Positions 53,293 through 61,136 of a stretch of DNA of 64,000 nt are shown here, piece after piece (the first letter of the stretch is position 1; every line of letters begins with the position of its first letter). This DNA comes from Hamadaea tsunoensis DSM 44101. Its GTDB lineage: Bacteria > Actinomycetota > Actinomycetes > Mycobacteriales > Micromonosporaceae. Location: NCBI RefSeq assembly GCF_000428945.1, contig NZ_AUAX01000025.1, positions 1 to 64,000 on the forward strand, written 5' to 3'. Made by a program: the position numbers and the translations under genes. The notes beneath the pieces are model-generated. The model did not search any database. It was not told the origin of the DNA and was given only the letters and a program-made list of their open reading frames with translations.

Positions 53293-55136
53293 TGGGTTCC
53301 TTTCTCCCCGTTGTTGATCTCGGTTGCCGGAACAGGTCCCGGTGGTCGTAGTGCCTGCTCAAGCTGGTCTTTCCAGGTGTGGCGGAGGTAGATCGATCGC
53401 ATGATCCGGTTTTCCAGGGAGCCGACGTCGCGGTCGGTGGGCCGGGCGATCTCGAACATGTACCGGCCCGCCGTCGCCGGGGTGTCGGGTTGTTCGTCGT
53501 CGGCTAGGGCGCCGGCCAGGACTTCACGGACCCAGGCGCGGTTGTCGGCGCGGAGGTCGGCGAGGGTCTTGCCCGACCACCGGCGGGAGATAAGGACGCG
53601 GCGTCCGGTGAAGCCGAGGGTTTTGCGCTGGTGGACCTTGCCGGAACAGCGTCCGGGGACGAGTCCGGCTTTCGGGTCTTCGGGTTCGACGCCGTAGAGC
53701 AGCCAGTTCGCGCACTTGGGCGAGCACGGGATGAGCGCGAGCTCGGCGTGCAGCCGGTCGAAGTGATCCCGTTGCGGTTCCGACGACGGGGCCGCCTGCT
53801 CGGTCAGGTCCTTCGTCACGTACTTCGTCACGTAGCGGATGGCCTTCTCGGCGTCCTTGGTCCCGTGCTGGATGCCCCGGGCGTCGACGGTCCCGAGCCG
53901 CAGCACGTACGCCGGTTCCGCCCCCTCGTCGTCGAGCGCGTCGACGGCATCGGCCCAGGTCTGGAGCGGTTCGCGGGTGACGGGGTCGACGAACCGGCCG
54001 CTCGCGCTGTCCCAGACGGGTGGCTTGCGCAGGCTGTACACGGCGGTGTCGAACTGCGGCCACCACACCTGGTGGTACGTGGCCGCTGCGACCTGCTTCA
54101 GCAGGGCTCGGGGGATGGTGCCGCGCATGGCGAAGTGGGCATGCGGGGTGAGGCGGCGTTGGAGTTCGACGGCTCCGGCGTACTGGACCGAGTACCCGGC
54201 CGCCCGGCGCAGGTTCTGCCACAGCCGATCCAGCCCGGCCGCGAAGAACACCGCATCAGCAGCCGCCCGCCGGTAGTCATACGAGTTCGGGTCTATCGGC
54301 GTACCGAGGAGTCCGTCCCAGTCGGCGTGCAGCACACCGCACGTGCAGGGGACGGTGTGGCCGCGTCGGGTCCGGGCACCGGTGTGCACCGGCCCGTACG
54401 ACCCGAGCGTGATCGTCAGCAGAGTGGACGGCTGGTAGGTGCGGCCGTCCTTGCCCGTGTACACCTTCCCGGTCGTGCGCGTCGACACCGGCAGCCGCGG
54501 TAGCTCCGGGGCGTCCTCGCGGCGGCGGGTAGAACGCGCCTTCCGCGACTTGCCCTCCTCCGCCGGCCGGGGCAGCTTCCCCCGGACCCGATGGGTGGAC
54601 AGTTCTTCGTCGAGGTCGACGATCCCGGCGTCGAGGTCGGCGACCTGCTTCCAGTCCGAGATCCGCTCGGCCTCGTGGCGCTCGAAGACCAGCGCGCACC
54701 GCAGTTCCAGCAGCGCCCGCACCTCATCGGTTGGGGCCTCTACGGGGGGTTCGGGGTCGTCGGTGAGGTGCCAGCCTTCGCGGATCTGCCGCTGACGCAG
54801 CTTCCGGTTCTTCTCCGCGCACGGCTTGCACTTCGACGAAAGCCGCGCCCCACAAGGGATATCCACGATCTCCGTCAGACCGGTGACCTTGTCGGTCCGG
54901 CGCAGGGCGAGCGGGCGTACACAGACGCCGTAGTGCTCGGCGACGTCCTGCAGCGCCTTACGCGCACGCGGCTGCCGCATCCGGTCCGCCCGTGATCCGG
55001 GCCGGGGCGCGTCGGGAGTGTCAAGGATTCCTTGACGCTGGCCAGGCGTGGGCGGGGTGGGGTCGGTGGGTGGGGTGGTGCCCCCGGCCGGGGCGATGAC
55101 GGCGGCCGGGGGTGTGCGGGTCGCGGTCAGGGTCAC
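53289..55136 (-). CDS. RepSA-type replication initiator
   Basis: A 615-residue rolling-circle replication initiator of the RepSA family found in pSAM2-like elements; it would nick the origin to let the excised element replicate. A Cys-rich region (IPCGARLSSKCKPCAEKN) precedes the core. The HUH-like metal site is LTPHAHFAMRG, and the probable catalytic Tyr lies in AIRYVTKYVTKDL. GTG 55136 overlaps the preceding gene's stop by four bases. The first 90 residues are Pro/Thr-rich and probably disordered; a 17-bp palindrome (55020-55036) lies in this coding part. Confidence 0.88.
   Translation of the reverse strand: MTLTATRTPPAAVIAPAGGTTPPTDPTPPTPGQRQGILDTPDAPRPGSRADRMRQPRARKALQDVAEHYGVCVRPLALRRTDKVTGLTEIVDIPCGARLSSKCKPCAEKNRKLRQRQIREGWHLTDDPEPPVEAPTDEVRALLELRCALVFERHEAERISDWKQVADLDAGIVDLDEELSTHRVRGKLPRPAEEGKSRKARSTRRREDAPELPRLPVSTRTTGKVYTGKDGRTYQPSTLLTITLGSYGPVHTGARTRRGHTVPCTCGVLHADWDGLLGTPIDPNSYDYRRAAADAVFFAAGLDRLWQNLRRAAGYSVQYAGAVELQRRLTPHAHFAMRGTIPRALLKQVAAATYHQVWWPQFDTAVYSLRKPPVWDSASGRFVDPVTREPLQTWADAVDALDDEGAEPAYVLRLGTVDARGIQHGTKDAEKAIRYVTKYVTKDLTEQAAPSSEPQRDHFDRLHAELALIPCSPKCANWLLYGVEPEDPKAGLVPGRCSGKVHQRKTLGFTGRRVLISRRWSGKTLADLRADNRAWVREVLAGALADDEQPDTPATAGRYMFEIARPTDRDVGSLENRIMRSIYLRHTWKDQLEQALRPPGPVPATEINNGEKGTQ
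55020..55036. repeat. 17-bp palindrome, copy in rep
   Basis: GTCAAGGATTCCTTGAC, an eight-base dyad around one base. A second site with the frame GTCAAG-N5-CTTGAC is at 60954-60970 near attR. They may be protein-binding or origin sites of the element. Confidence 0.55.
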
Positions 55137-55390
55137 GCGACCACCCGGGGAGTGGGTCGGCGGTAGAGCTTGAACGTGGCGGTGAGGAGGTCGTCGTAGA
55201 AGGCGGGCAGTTCGGTGCGCTGGTGTTCCCACAGGAACAGCCACACCGCCAGCAGGCCGACCGGGGGCACGATCGTGCCGTGCAGGGTCGCGACGAACTT
55301 CATCCGCAGGGCGAGGTGTTCGAGGTCCCAGCCACGCGCGAGGCGCGCTTGCCGGTAGGTGCACGGGTTGGTCATGACCAGGCGGCTCAT
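55133..55390 (-). CDS. Small HTH-like protein of the rep operon
   Basis: An 85-residue protein. QARLARGWDLEHLALRMK near residue 14 has the look of an incomplete Xre-type helix-turn-helix, followed by a hydrophobic stretch (GLLAVWLFLWEHQ) and DDLLTATFKLYRR. Small proteins in this position occur in pSAM2-like elements. ATG 55390 overlaps the upstream stop by four bases, and its stop overlaps rep by four, so it is tightly coupled. Function unknown. Confidence 0.65.
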   Translation of the reverse strand: MSRLVMTNPCTYRQARLARGWDLEHLALRMKFVATLHGTIVPPVGLLAVWLFLWEHQRTELPAFYDDLLTATFKLYRRPTPRVVA

Positions 55391-55755
55391 GCGGGCACCG
55401 CCTTCGTGCGGCGCAGGGCGACCGCCGTGGAGATGCTCAGCCCGTAGACGACGGCCTCGCGGCAGCGGTCGCGGAGTGGGTTGGGGCCGGTCTGGCCGAA
55501 CCAGCGGCCGCCGGCGAACGCCTCCCGGGCGTCAGCGGCGAGGTACGCGAGGGTTTCCACGCTGTGCCGTTCGATGGTCCGGGCGACGGCGATGATCAGT
55601 TCGTCGAGGGTCATCGTGGGCCAGTCGGCGTTGTCGGTGTCCGAGGCGTACAGGGCCGCCCACCACAGGTCGGGCAGACAGCCCGGCATGTCGTCGCCGT
55701 CCTCCAGGACGTGGGTCAGGTCGGCCGTCACGGTCGGGGTCGGGGTGGTGGTCAT
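55387..55755 (-). CDS. Element protein with WWAALYASD motif (122 aa)
   Basis: A 122-residue protein of unknown function. Its middle, LWWAALYASDTDNADWPTM and then ETLAYLAADAREAFAGGRW, is similar to the C-terminal part of the next upstream gene product (EWWAALYASDSPQSAWAPM and ALQIRDAITNGRW). The two are therefore tandem paralogues. ATG 55755 overlaps the upstream gene by four bases (ATGA). Confidence 0.65.
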   Translation of the reverse strand: MTTTPTPTVTADLTHVLEDGDDMPGCLPDLWWAALYASDTDNADWPTMTLDELIIAVARTIERHSVETLAYLAADAREAFAGGRWFGQTGPNPLRDRCREAVVYGLSISTAVALRRTKAVPA

Positions 55756-56459
55756 GCGGCCACCGCCTGCGCCCACACCAGCGACGCCCGACCGGATGCG
55801 TTGCTGGCCTGGGCGATCAGCCGGGCGATGGTATCGGCGTGGAAGTCGGCGGAGTTGCGGCGCTCACGCGAGGGCATCAGCGCTTCCCATGCCCCCCACC
55901 GGCCGTTGGTGATCGCGTCGCGGATCTGCAGGGCGGTCTGGGAGATCACGTCGTAGCCCAGGCGGGTGATGGTCTGCACCGCCAGGTCCGTCAACGCCTC
56001 CGCCGTCATCGGCGCCCACGCCGACTGCGGACTGTCCGACGCGTACAGCGCCGCCCACCACTCGTCGAACGACACCGACGCCAGATCCAACGGCCCCGAC
56101 GTCGACACCGAAGTGGTGCGGGTCGGCAAGGCGATGACCGGCGCGAGGTCGCCCGGCAGCGGCTCGAACGCCCCGACCGCGCCCGGGGTGGTCGACTTCG
56201 CCTCGGTCATCCCGAAGGTGCAGCACACACCCCACTCACCCAGACCCGTCCCACTGCACTCCCCGCACACCACCCAGAACGACGTGTTGTAGCGCTCGAC
56301 GCACTTCGTCGAGGTACACCACCGGGTGTCGCAGTACGAGCAGAACCCGGCGAAGTTCAACCGGGGCGGAGCGACGACTGTGCCGGCCGCCGGAGTCTGA
56401 TGGGCGATCGACCGCGCAGCAGTGCGACGGGCAGGCTTACGCGTACTCTGAACAGGCAT
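55752..56459 (-). CDS. Element protein with Cys-rich domain and WWAALYASD motif
   Basis: A 235-residue protein and the first gene of the int operon. The N-terminal third is a Cys-rich, probably zinc-binding region (FCSYCDTRWC, then TKC, VVCGECSGTG, GVCC). The C-terminal part has the WWAALYASD block shared with the following gene, and then EALMPSRERRNSADFHADT. ATG 56459 follows GGAAGGAAACG. Upstream lie two operator palindromes (56535-56578). Function unknown; a DNA-binding or replication accessory role is only inferred from position. Confidence 0.65.
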   Translation of the reverse strand: MPVQSTRKPARRTAARSIAHQTPAAGTVVAPPRLNFAGFCSYCDTRWCTSTKCVERYNTSFWVVCGECSGTGLGEWGVCCTFGMTEAKSTTPGAVGAFEPLPGDLAPVIALPTRTTSVSTSGPLDLASVSFDEWWAALYASDSPQSAWAPMTAEALTDLAVQTITRLGYDVISQTALQIRDAITNGRWGAWEALMPSRERRNSADFHADTIARLIAQASNASGRASLVWAQAVAA

Positions 56460-56534
56460 CGTCGTTTCCTTCCAACAGGGTTGCGATGCACCTGGCCTCG
56501 ACGGGTAGCCGCCCGTCGGGGCTTTCTCTGAGCG

Positions 56535-56582
56535 CAACTGGTGCGCACCAGTAGTCTGCAACTGGTGCGCACCAGTTGTCAA
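56535..56582 (-). promoter_or_regulatory. Int-operon promoter with two GntR-type operators
   Basis: CAACTGGTGCGCACCAGTTG at 56559-56578 is a perfect 20-bp palindrome, and a second copy with a perfect 16-bp core is at 56535-56554; centres are 24 bases apart. On the minus strand TTGACA (56582-56577) stands at the edge, so the first palindrome fills the -35/-10 spacer. A similar site overlaps the start of the GntR gene at 58879-58898, indicating a shared repressor. Confidence 0.75.
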
Positions 56583-56731
56583 CACTCGCTAGAGCCGTTG
56601 GCATACAAGCGTTTCTTGAGGCTCGCTTCCTATGTCTCCATTGAAGTACGGTGATCACCTGGCGACGATGAACGCGTGATGCACCCGCGATGCACTCCGC
56701 GTGCGCAGGACGACTTGGGGAGGTCGTGTCC

Positions 56732-58291
56732 GTGGACGTGGTCGAGCTGTGGACCGGGCGACATGCAAACGCGCTACGCCTGGCACTACGCCTCACGAAC
56801 GAGGCGATGGCACGCCAGCTCGGAACCGCCGTCCGCACCGTTGCGAAATGGAACGCCGAACCCGAAGTCGTTCCATCGCCCGAGCTCCAGCGAGCATTGG
56901 ACACGATGCTTTCCCGAGCCACAGACGATGAACGTCGTCGGCTCGGGCTGGTCTTCGCCGCGACCAGAGCGGAACGGGAGATCGACGCGGCCAGTGAGAC
57001 CCGGCTCGCCACTGACGACGCCGCGAATCAAGCCTTGAGCTGGCTGGACGAGGCGGCTAGTTGGACAGACGGCTCGGCACGCAGGTTGGTCGCCAGGCTG
57101 GCGCGCGAAGTCGATCCGCGCCGCGTGCAGGACTTGGCGCGAGCCCGCAGTCGAGTGAGCAGGAACGACATAGCCAAGTTTCTACGGGCGTACTACGACC
57201 TTCCCGCCGCCGGCTACGGAGCCTTTCGCGCGAGTGTCGGCGGGATCATCGCTGAGACGAGCGTCCTCACTCGGCCTGACTGGCTCGATCTCAAGGTGCG
57301 TCTGGGCGACAGCCTCGAACGGTTCGTGCTCGACGACGGCCGCGACGCCCTTCTGACGTCTCTAGATCGCACCGCCGCCGAAGCTGCGGCGCAACGACTT
57401 GCGGTCGGACTTGCAACGGGTGGTCGACTCGTCAACTCGACCCTCTACCGTCTGACTGATCTGGTGATCAGGCGCGGAGGGATCGAAGGCGCGGTAGCGC
57501 TCACCGACTTCGTCACCTACGCCCTGACCATGGACCTGCTTGAGGGCGAGACAATCGACGCCATAGTGGCCAACTTGCCGCCCGAGCCGGACAGCACGCC
57601 TCTTCGAGCGCAGTTCCTGCCCACGGTCGATAGCGTGATCCGCTTTGGCGACAGGCTGTGTGCTGGAGGCCCCCTCGCTCTGTTCGCCGCCGCCCGGCCG
57701 GCCACGCGTACGCGGAGGAAGCCTGACTTCGTCCTGCTGGTCCAGCAGCGATCCGGGCGAGTCCTCAACGCAGCTCATCGGCTGGCCGTGATCCCGAAGG
57801 CATTCCATCAGCCGATGGTGGATCTCCGGGCCGAGGCGGCCATCTCCATGACCCTCAACCGGGAGATGGAGGAGGAGCTGTTCGGACGACCGGAGGTCGA
57901 CTCGACGGGCGACGGCTTCAGGCTGGCAGAGCCGCTTCATCCAAGCCGCCTGACGCCACCGTTCCGGGCGCTGCTCAACGACATGGACAACTGGCGAATG
58001 GAGTGCAGCGGGTTCGGGCTCAACCTGGTCAGCGGCAACTTCGAGTTCGCCAGCGTGATCGTGATCGAAGACGAGGACTGGTGGCATACGCACGGAGGAA
58101 GCATCCAGGCCAACTGGGAGGCGGACGGTCTCCGTCAGTATTCAAGCCTTGACCGTGAACTGATCGCGCACTTGGTGCATGATGCCTCCTGGAGCAACGA
58201 AGGTCTGTTCGCCTTCCTCCAGGGCCTACGCCGCCTCGCGGAAATCGGGGGCGACCGCGTAGACCTCCCGGCGATCGAGTGGGAGTTGTAG
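56732..58291 (+). CDS. XRE-family regulator with Nudix-like C terminus
   Basis: A 519-residue protein. An N-terminal helix-turn-helix (LRLTNEAMARQLGTAVRTVA) is followed by a long helical middle, and the C-terminal 180 residues include FVLLVQQRSGRVLNAAHRL and NREMEEELFG. The latter resembles a Nudix box (REUxEExGU), though the Gly is displaced and spacing is long, so hydrolase activity is doubtful. Nudix-domain proteins (for example Pif of pSAM2) occur in AICEs. GTG 56732 is the start, eight bases after GGGGAGG. Its stop TAG overlaps the next start by one base. Confidence 0.7.
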   Translation: MDVVELWTGRHANALRLALRLTNEAMARQLGTAVRTVAKWNAEPEVVPSPELQRALDTMLSRATDDERRRLGLVFAATRAEREIDAASETRLATDDAANQALSWLDEAASWTDGSARRLVARLAREVDPRRVQDLARARSRVSRNDIAKFLRAYYDLPAAGYGAFRASVGGIIAETSVLTRPDWLDLKVRLGDSLERFVLDDGRDALLTSLDRTAAEAAAQRLAVGLATGGRLVNSTLYRLTDLVIRRGGIEGAVALTDFVTYALTMDLLEGETIDAIVANLPPEPDSTPLRAQFLPTVDSVIRFGDRLCAGGPLALFAAARPATRTRRKPDFVLLVQQRSGRVLNAAHRLAVIPKAFHQPMVDLRAEAAISMTLNREMEEELFGRPEVDSTGDGFRLAEPLHPSRLTPPFRALLNDMDNWRMECSGFGLNLVSGNFEFASVIVIEDEDWWHTHGGSIQANWEADGLRQYSSLDRELIAHLVHDASWSNEGLFAFLQGLRRLAEIGGDRVDLPAIEWEL

Positions 58292-58644
58292 TGGCTGACG
58301 GCTGGTACACCGGCAACGCCAACAATGACGGCGATGTACATCGCGGCTGGCTGCTCGGACATTTCGTCAAGCCCGAGGAATCCATCCGCTCCACCGGTGC
58401 TCTTGAGATCAAGTGGGGAGTTCACCCGGCTGGAGACAAGCGCGCGGGCTGGACCACCGGGGAGGACCGCACGACCATGGTGGTTCTCATCTCGGGCCGC
58501 CACCGCATCGACCTCTCGGTCGGCGAGGTGCTGATGGAACGCCAGGGCGACTATGCAGTGTGGGGACCCGGGATCGAGCACACCTGGGAAGCGCTGGAGG
58601 ACTCGGTGATCCTGACCGTTCGCTGGCCGTCGCTGGAGAACTAG
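58291..58644 (+). CDS. Cupin-like protein
   Basis: A 117-residue single-domain cupin-like protein. The second half shows the barrel pattern MVVLISGRHRIDLSVGEVLM, then GDYAVWGPGIEHTW, where the histidine could bind a metal. The N-terminal segment GNANNDGDVHRGWLLGHF is unusual. GTG 58291 overlaps the XRE/Nudix-like stop by one base, so the two act as a unit. The stop TAG shares CTAG (58641-58644) with the convergent GntR gene. Confidence 0.7.
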   Translation: MADGWYTGNANNDGDVHRGWLLGHFVKPEESIRSTGALEIKWGVHPAGDKRAGWTTGEDRTTMVVLISGRHRIDLSVGEVLMERQGDYAVWGPGIEHTWEALEDSVILTVRWPSLEN

Positions 58645-58892
58645 CGACCGGTGGTGTTCACGACGAAGTAGCCGCGGCCGTGTTGGGCCTCCACCAGGCC
58701 CAACGCCGTCAACTTCGAAAGCACCAGGCGGATCGTGGTTCGGCCGGCGGAGAGGTCGGCGGCGAGCTGGCGTTCGGACGGAAGTTTCTCGCCCGCCTTG
58801 TACTCGCCCCGCTCGATCATGCCTCGGATCGTCGCCTCTACCCGCTCGGTCAGCTCACCCACGGAGTAGAGGGTAGCGCAACTGGGCCGCAC
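58641..58892 (-). CDS. Mini GntR-type repressor (KorSA-like)
   Basis: An 83-residue protein consisting only of a GntR-type winged helix: ELTERVEATIRGMIERGEY, then LPSERQLAADLSAGRTTIRL and ALGLVEAQHGRGYFV. There is no effector domain, as in KorSA of pSAM2, which is a GntR-family repressor of element transfer/replication functions. The start is GTG 58892, just downstream of a -10-like TATCAT (near-leaderless), or GTG 58862, which would give 73 residues. The operator at 58879-58898 overlaps the start, indicating autorepression. Confidence 0.82.
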   Translation of the reverse strand: MRPSCATLYSVGELTERVEATIRGMIERGEYKAGEKLPSERQLAADLSAGRTTIRLVLSKLTALGLVEAQHGRGYFVVNTTGR

Positions 58893-58898
58893 CAGTTA
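58879..58898. promoter_or_regulatory. GntR autoregulatory operator
   Basis: CAACTGGGCCGCACCAGTTA keeps the AACTGG and CCAGTT half-sites of the operators at 56535-56578. It covers the predicted transcription start of the GntR gene. Confidence 0.65.
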
Positions 58899-58981
58899 GC
58901 GATGATGATATAGCCGTCGCCTGCACGATGGGACTACAGTCCTCGAACTGTGCTCGTCATCAGTTCATTCTAGGAACGTAC

Positions 58982-59671
58982 CTAAGCCTTGGCCATCACG
59001 ACTCGTACCCGATCTGCCTCTTTGCAGCCCGTCGGAAGTGAAGAGAAAGTTATATCGCCTACCCGGTTTGCGGGTTTAGACGAGATCTGCTTACTGCAAC
59101 TGCCGTTGGCTTCGACGACAACAATCGGGAACGTCACTCCGATGTCTGATGATCCGCCACCGATTGGCTGGACCAGCAGGCTCCAATGTCCATCCACGAC
59201 AGGGAGCGGGTCACTTACCGAAAGGTAAAAGACGCTCGTGTCGTTTTCATCATCGGCGATGACGAAAACCCAAAGGTCTTTGTCTGAGTCAGTCGAAGTT
59301 CCTTGTACGACGGTCCCATCCTTTCCTGACACCGACGTGTAGTCTGCTGGGCTTGTTATACGAGTACCTTCTGGCATGGAGGGGACGCTCGCTGGCGATG
59401 AGGTAGATCTATGAGCGGCGGTGGCCAGCACTTCCGGCGTACTGCCGCCTTGTAGATTTGGGAGCACATAGGGCATCGCAAACAATGCGGCGCCGACCAG
59501 AAATACGAATAGGCCAACTGGTCCACGCACATGAACCACTCCACCATTGGCGCTTCCTTCACGCTCCGCCATGCGACGCCATACGAGAAGAGCTAGGCCA
59601 GTCACAATCAGTGTGCCGCCCACAATCTGCAATATCATCACTGGCTCCAGTACTCGTCGACTTCCAGGCAT
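58982..59671 (-). CDS. Two-helix membrane protein with extracytoplasmic domain
   Basis: A 229-residue protein with two hydrophobic helices (LQIVGGTLIVTGLALLVW near 14-31 and VGLFVFLVGAALFAMPYV near 52-69), a Ser/Pro-rich linker and then a mostly beta domain (DKDLWVFVIADDENDTSVFY, LPVVDGHWSLLVQPIGGG). No family recognised. Many of its codons are less GC-biased than in host genes, consistent with the mobile element. The start ATG 59671 may instead be the internal ATG at residue 12. A surface or immunity role in the element is possible but unsupported. Confidence 0.6.
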   Translation of the reverse strand: MPGSRRVLEPVMILQIVGGTLIVTGLALLVWRRMAEREGSANGGVVHVRGPVGLFVFLVGAALFAMPYVLPNLQGGSTPEVLATAAHRSTSSPASVPSMPEGTRITSPADYTSVSGKDGTVVQGTSTDSDKDLWVFVIADDENDTSVFYLSVSDPLPVVDGHWSLLVQPIGGGSSDIGVTFPIVVVEANGSCSKQISSKPANRVGDITFSSLPTGCKEADRVRVVMAKA

Positions 59672-60396
59672 TATGAACGTCGCACGTACGCCCCAGTGAG
59701 GTCGACAGCTTTGAGGATAGTGTGGTGAGACAGGGGACTTCTATACTTGCCCGATCATCTCTGAATAGCCATCTGATCAACGCACGTAAGCGTCTGTAGT
59801 GACACCGTGGTTGCATGCCTCGTCAGATTCGGCTATACGATGGGCTGAATACGGGGTGCGGATCAGCCAGATTTGTTGCCGATTTTGTCTCTTAGGGATC
59901 AAGGCGCCGCACAAGCGCGGCGCGCACGCCTGCTCGCTCGGGCACGGATCGCCTTGTGCCTTCGGCAACGGCGACCGGCCCGGCGGCTGGCGTGCACGGT
60001 GCAGCTCGGCGACGATCCCAGAGACTTCGGACCGATCCTCCGCACGATGACCAGACGGCCGGCGGCGACCACGCCCAGGACGACCGAGCCGAAGGGCATG
60101 CCCCTGGCAGGGGCGCTCGGCAACAGGAGGGTGGCGACCGCGGTGCGCTGCCTGGTGGGGATGGTGGTCATGCTCGGTGGGACTGGTCCCGTCACTGACG
60201 TCCCGAGCTGAGCTGAGCAGACTTCTCTTGGGGCGCATAGGTCGTACGTCCGGTAGGGCGCTCCACCTATGCGCCCCAAGAGAAGCCCGCTCCCCGGTGG
60301 GCGGGCCGACAGCGACGGGACAGCCGAGTGGGCCATCCGCACGTTCGGATGTCAAGGTCGTGCTGACTCATCTCGGCCCTCCGTCATGATTCATGT
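59672..60396. other. Gene-poor stretch of the element with a long inverted repeat
   Basis: No open frame here looks coding: those on both strands have uneven composition and overlap each other. A perfect 20-bp inverted repeat beginning CTTCTCTTGGGGCG lies at 60222-60241 and 60266-60285 with a 24-base loop. It has no T-run, so a single-strand origin, transfer (clt/oriT) site or regulatory hairpin is more likely than a terminator (inference). Confidence 0.5.
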
Positions 60397-60903
60397 ATGG
60401 GCTTGTGGGATGTGCGAGATGACGCAGCGAGGGATCAATGGAACTGGGTCCCGCTCGTGAGTGTCGGGCCACTACGTTTTGGTGCGAGCCGCGATGAGGT
60501 AGAGGCGGTCATCGGCAGCGAGCCACGCACGCAGATCTGTAGGGACTACCGGTGGTGGATCCAGGCCGAGTTCCGCAGCGGCGTAACGGTCTACTACCGC
60601 GACGGGCGGCTGGGCATCGTGGCGGTTCATGCCCGCTCCGGGCCGCAGGTGATCTACAACGATCAGGCGCTGGTCGGGCGGGTCCCGTCGGAACTCGAAC
60701 AGTGGGCGGTCGACCAGCATCTTGCTAATGGACATCAGCTGCGCTACAGCACGTACGCCGATCCGGAACTGTACGAGCTCGGCCTCATCATTCGGGTGCA
60801 ACGCGCTGGCGACTTCATGCTCACCCGTCCTGTGATGCTGGCCGAACCAGCCGATGTGTCGTGGGAAGCCGTACCTACGGAGGAGTGGGACCAGTGGTGG
60901 TAA
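60397..60903 (+). CDS. Hypothetical element protein
   Basis: A 168-residue acidic soluble protein, Trp-rich at both ends (LWDVRDDAARDQWNW and EEWDQWW). The middle reads as alternating strands and turns, LRFGASRDEVEAVIGSEPR and VTVYYRDGRLGIVAVH. Architecture and size resemble bacterial immunity-type proteins, but I do not recognise a family. The start could be ATG 60397 or GTG 60457 close to VSVGPLRFG. It is the last gene before attR. Confidence 0.6.
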   Translation: MGLWDVRDDAARDQWNWVPLVSVGPLRFGASRDEVEAVIGSEPRTQICRDYRWWIQAEFRSGVTVYYRDGRLGIVAVHARSGPQVIYNDQALVGRVPSELEQWAVDQHLANGHQLRYSTYADPELYELGLIIRVQRAGDFMLTRPVMLAEPADVSWEAVPTEEWDQWW

Positions 60904-60953
60904 CAGCGCCAGCCACTGGAGCCGTCCTTGAGAACCGCCAGGCGCGTTCTGGT

Positions 60954-60970
60954 GTCAAGGAAAGCTTGAC
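60954..60970. repeat. 17-bp palindrome, copy near attR
   Basis: GTCAAGGAAAGCTTGAC, same half-sites as 55020-55036 with a five-base centre, 165 bases before attR. Confidence 0.5.
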
Positions 60971-61022
60971 GGCGCATGGCGTCGGACGACGAGCCGCGAG
61001 CACGGAACGACGGTCGGAAGCC

Positions 61023-61041
61023 GGGCCATTTGCGGGCCATT
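61023..61041. promoter_or_regulatory. Candidate integrase arm-type sites, right
   Basis: GGGCCATT at 61023-61030 and 61034-61041, with the same eleven-base period as the pair at 51882-51900; about 100 bases inside attR. A single GGGCCATT at 61255-61262 belongs to the remnant beyond attR. Confidence 0.5.
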
Positions 61042-61136
61042 CAACGTGTCCCGTGGGGGTCGCGAGCGGTCACCAACGGCCTCTCGCTCCACGCTCAAAC
61101 CGGGGCAGTTCGGGTCCTTCACCGAGGTTGGTACGT

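Noticed and set aside
59777-60355. Possible genes on the minus strand of the element
   Set aside because: Two competing frames overlap, composition is uneven and the 20-bp inverted repeat lies inside; no recognisable protein.
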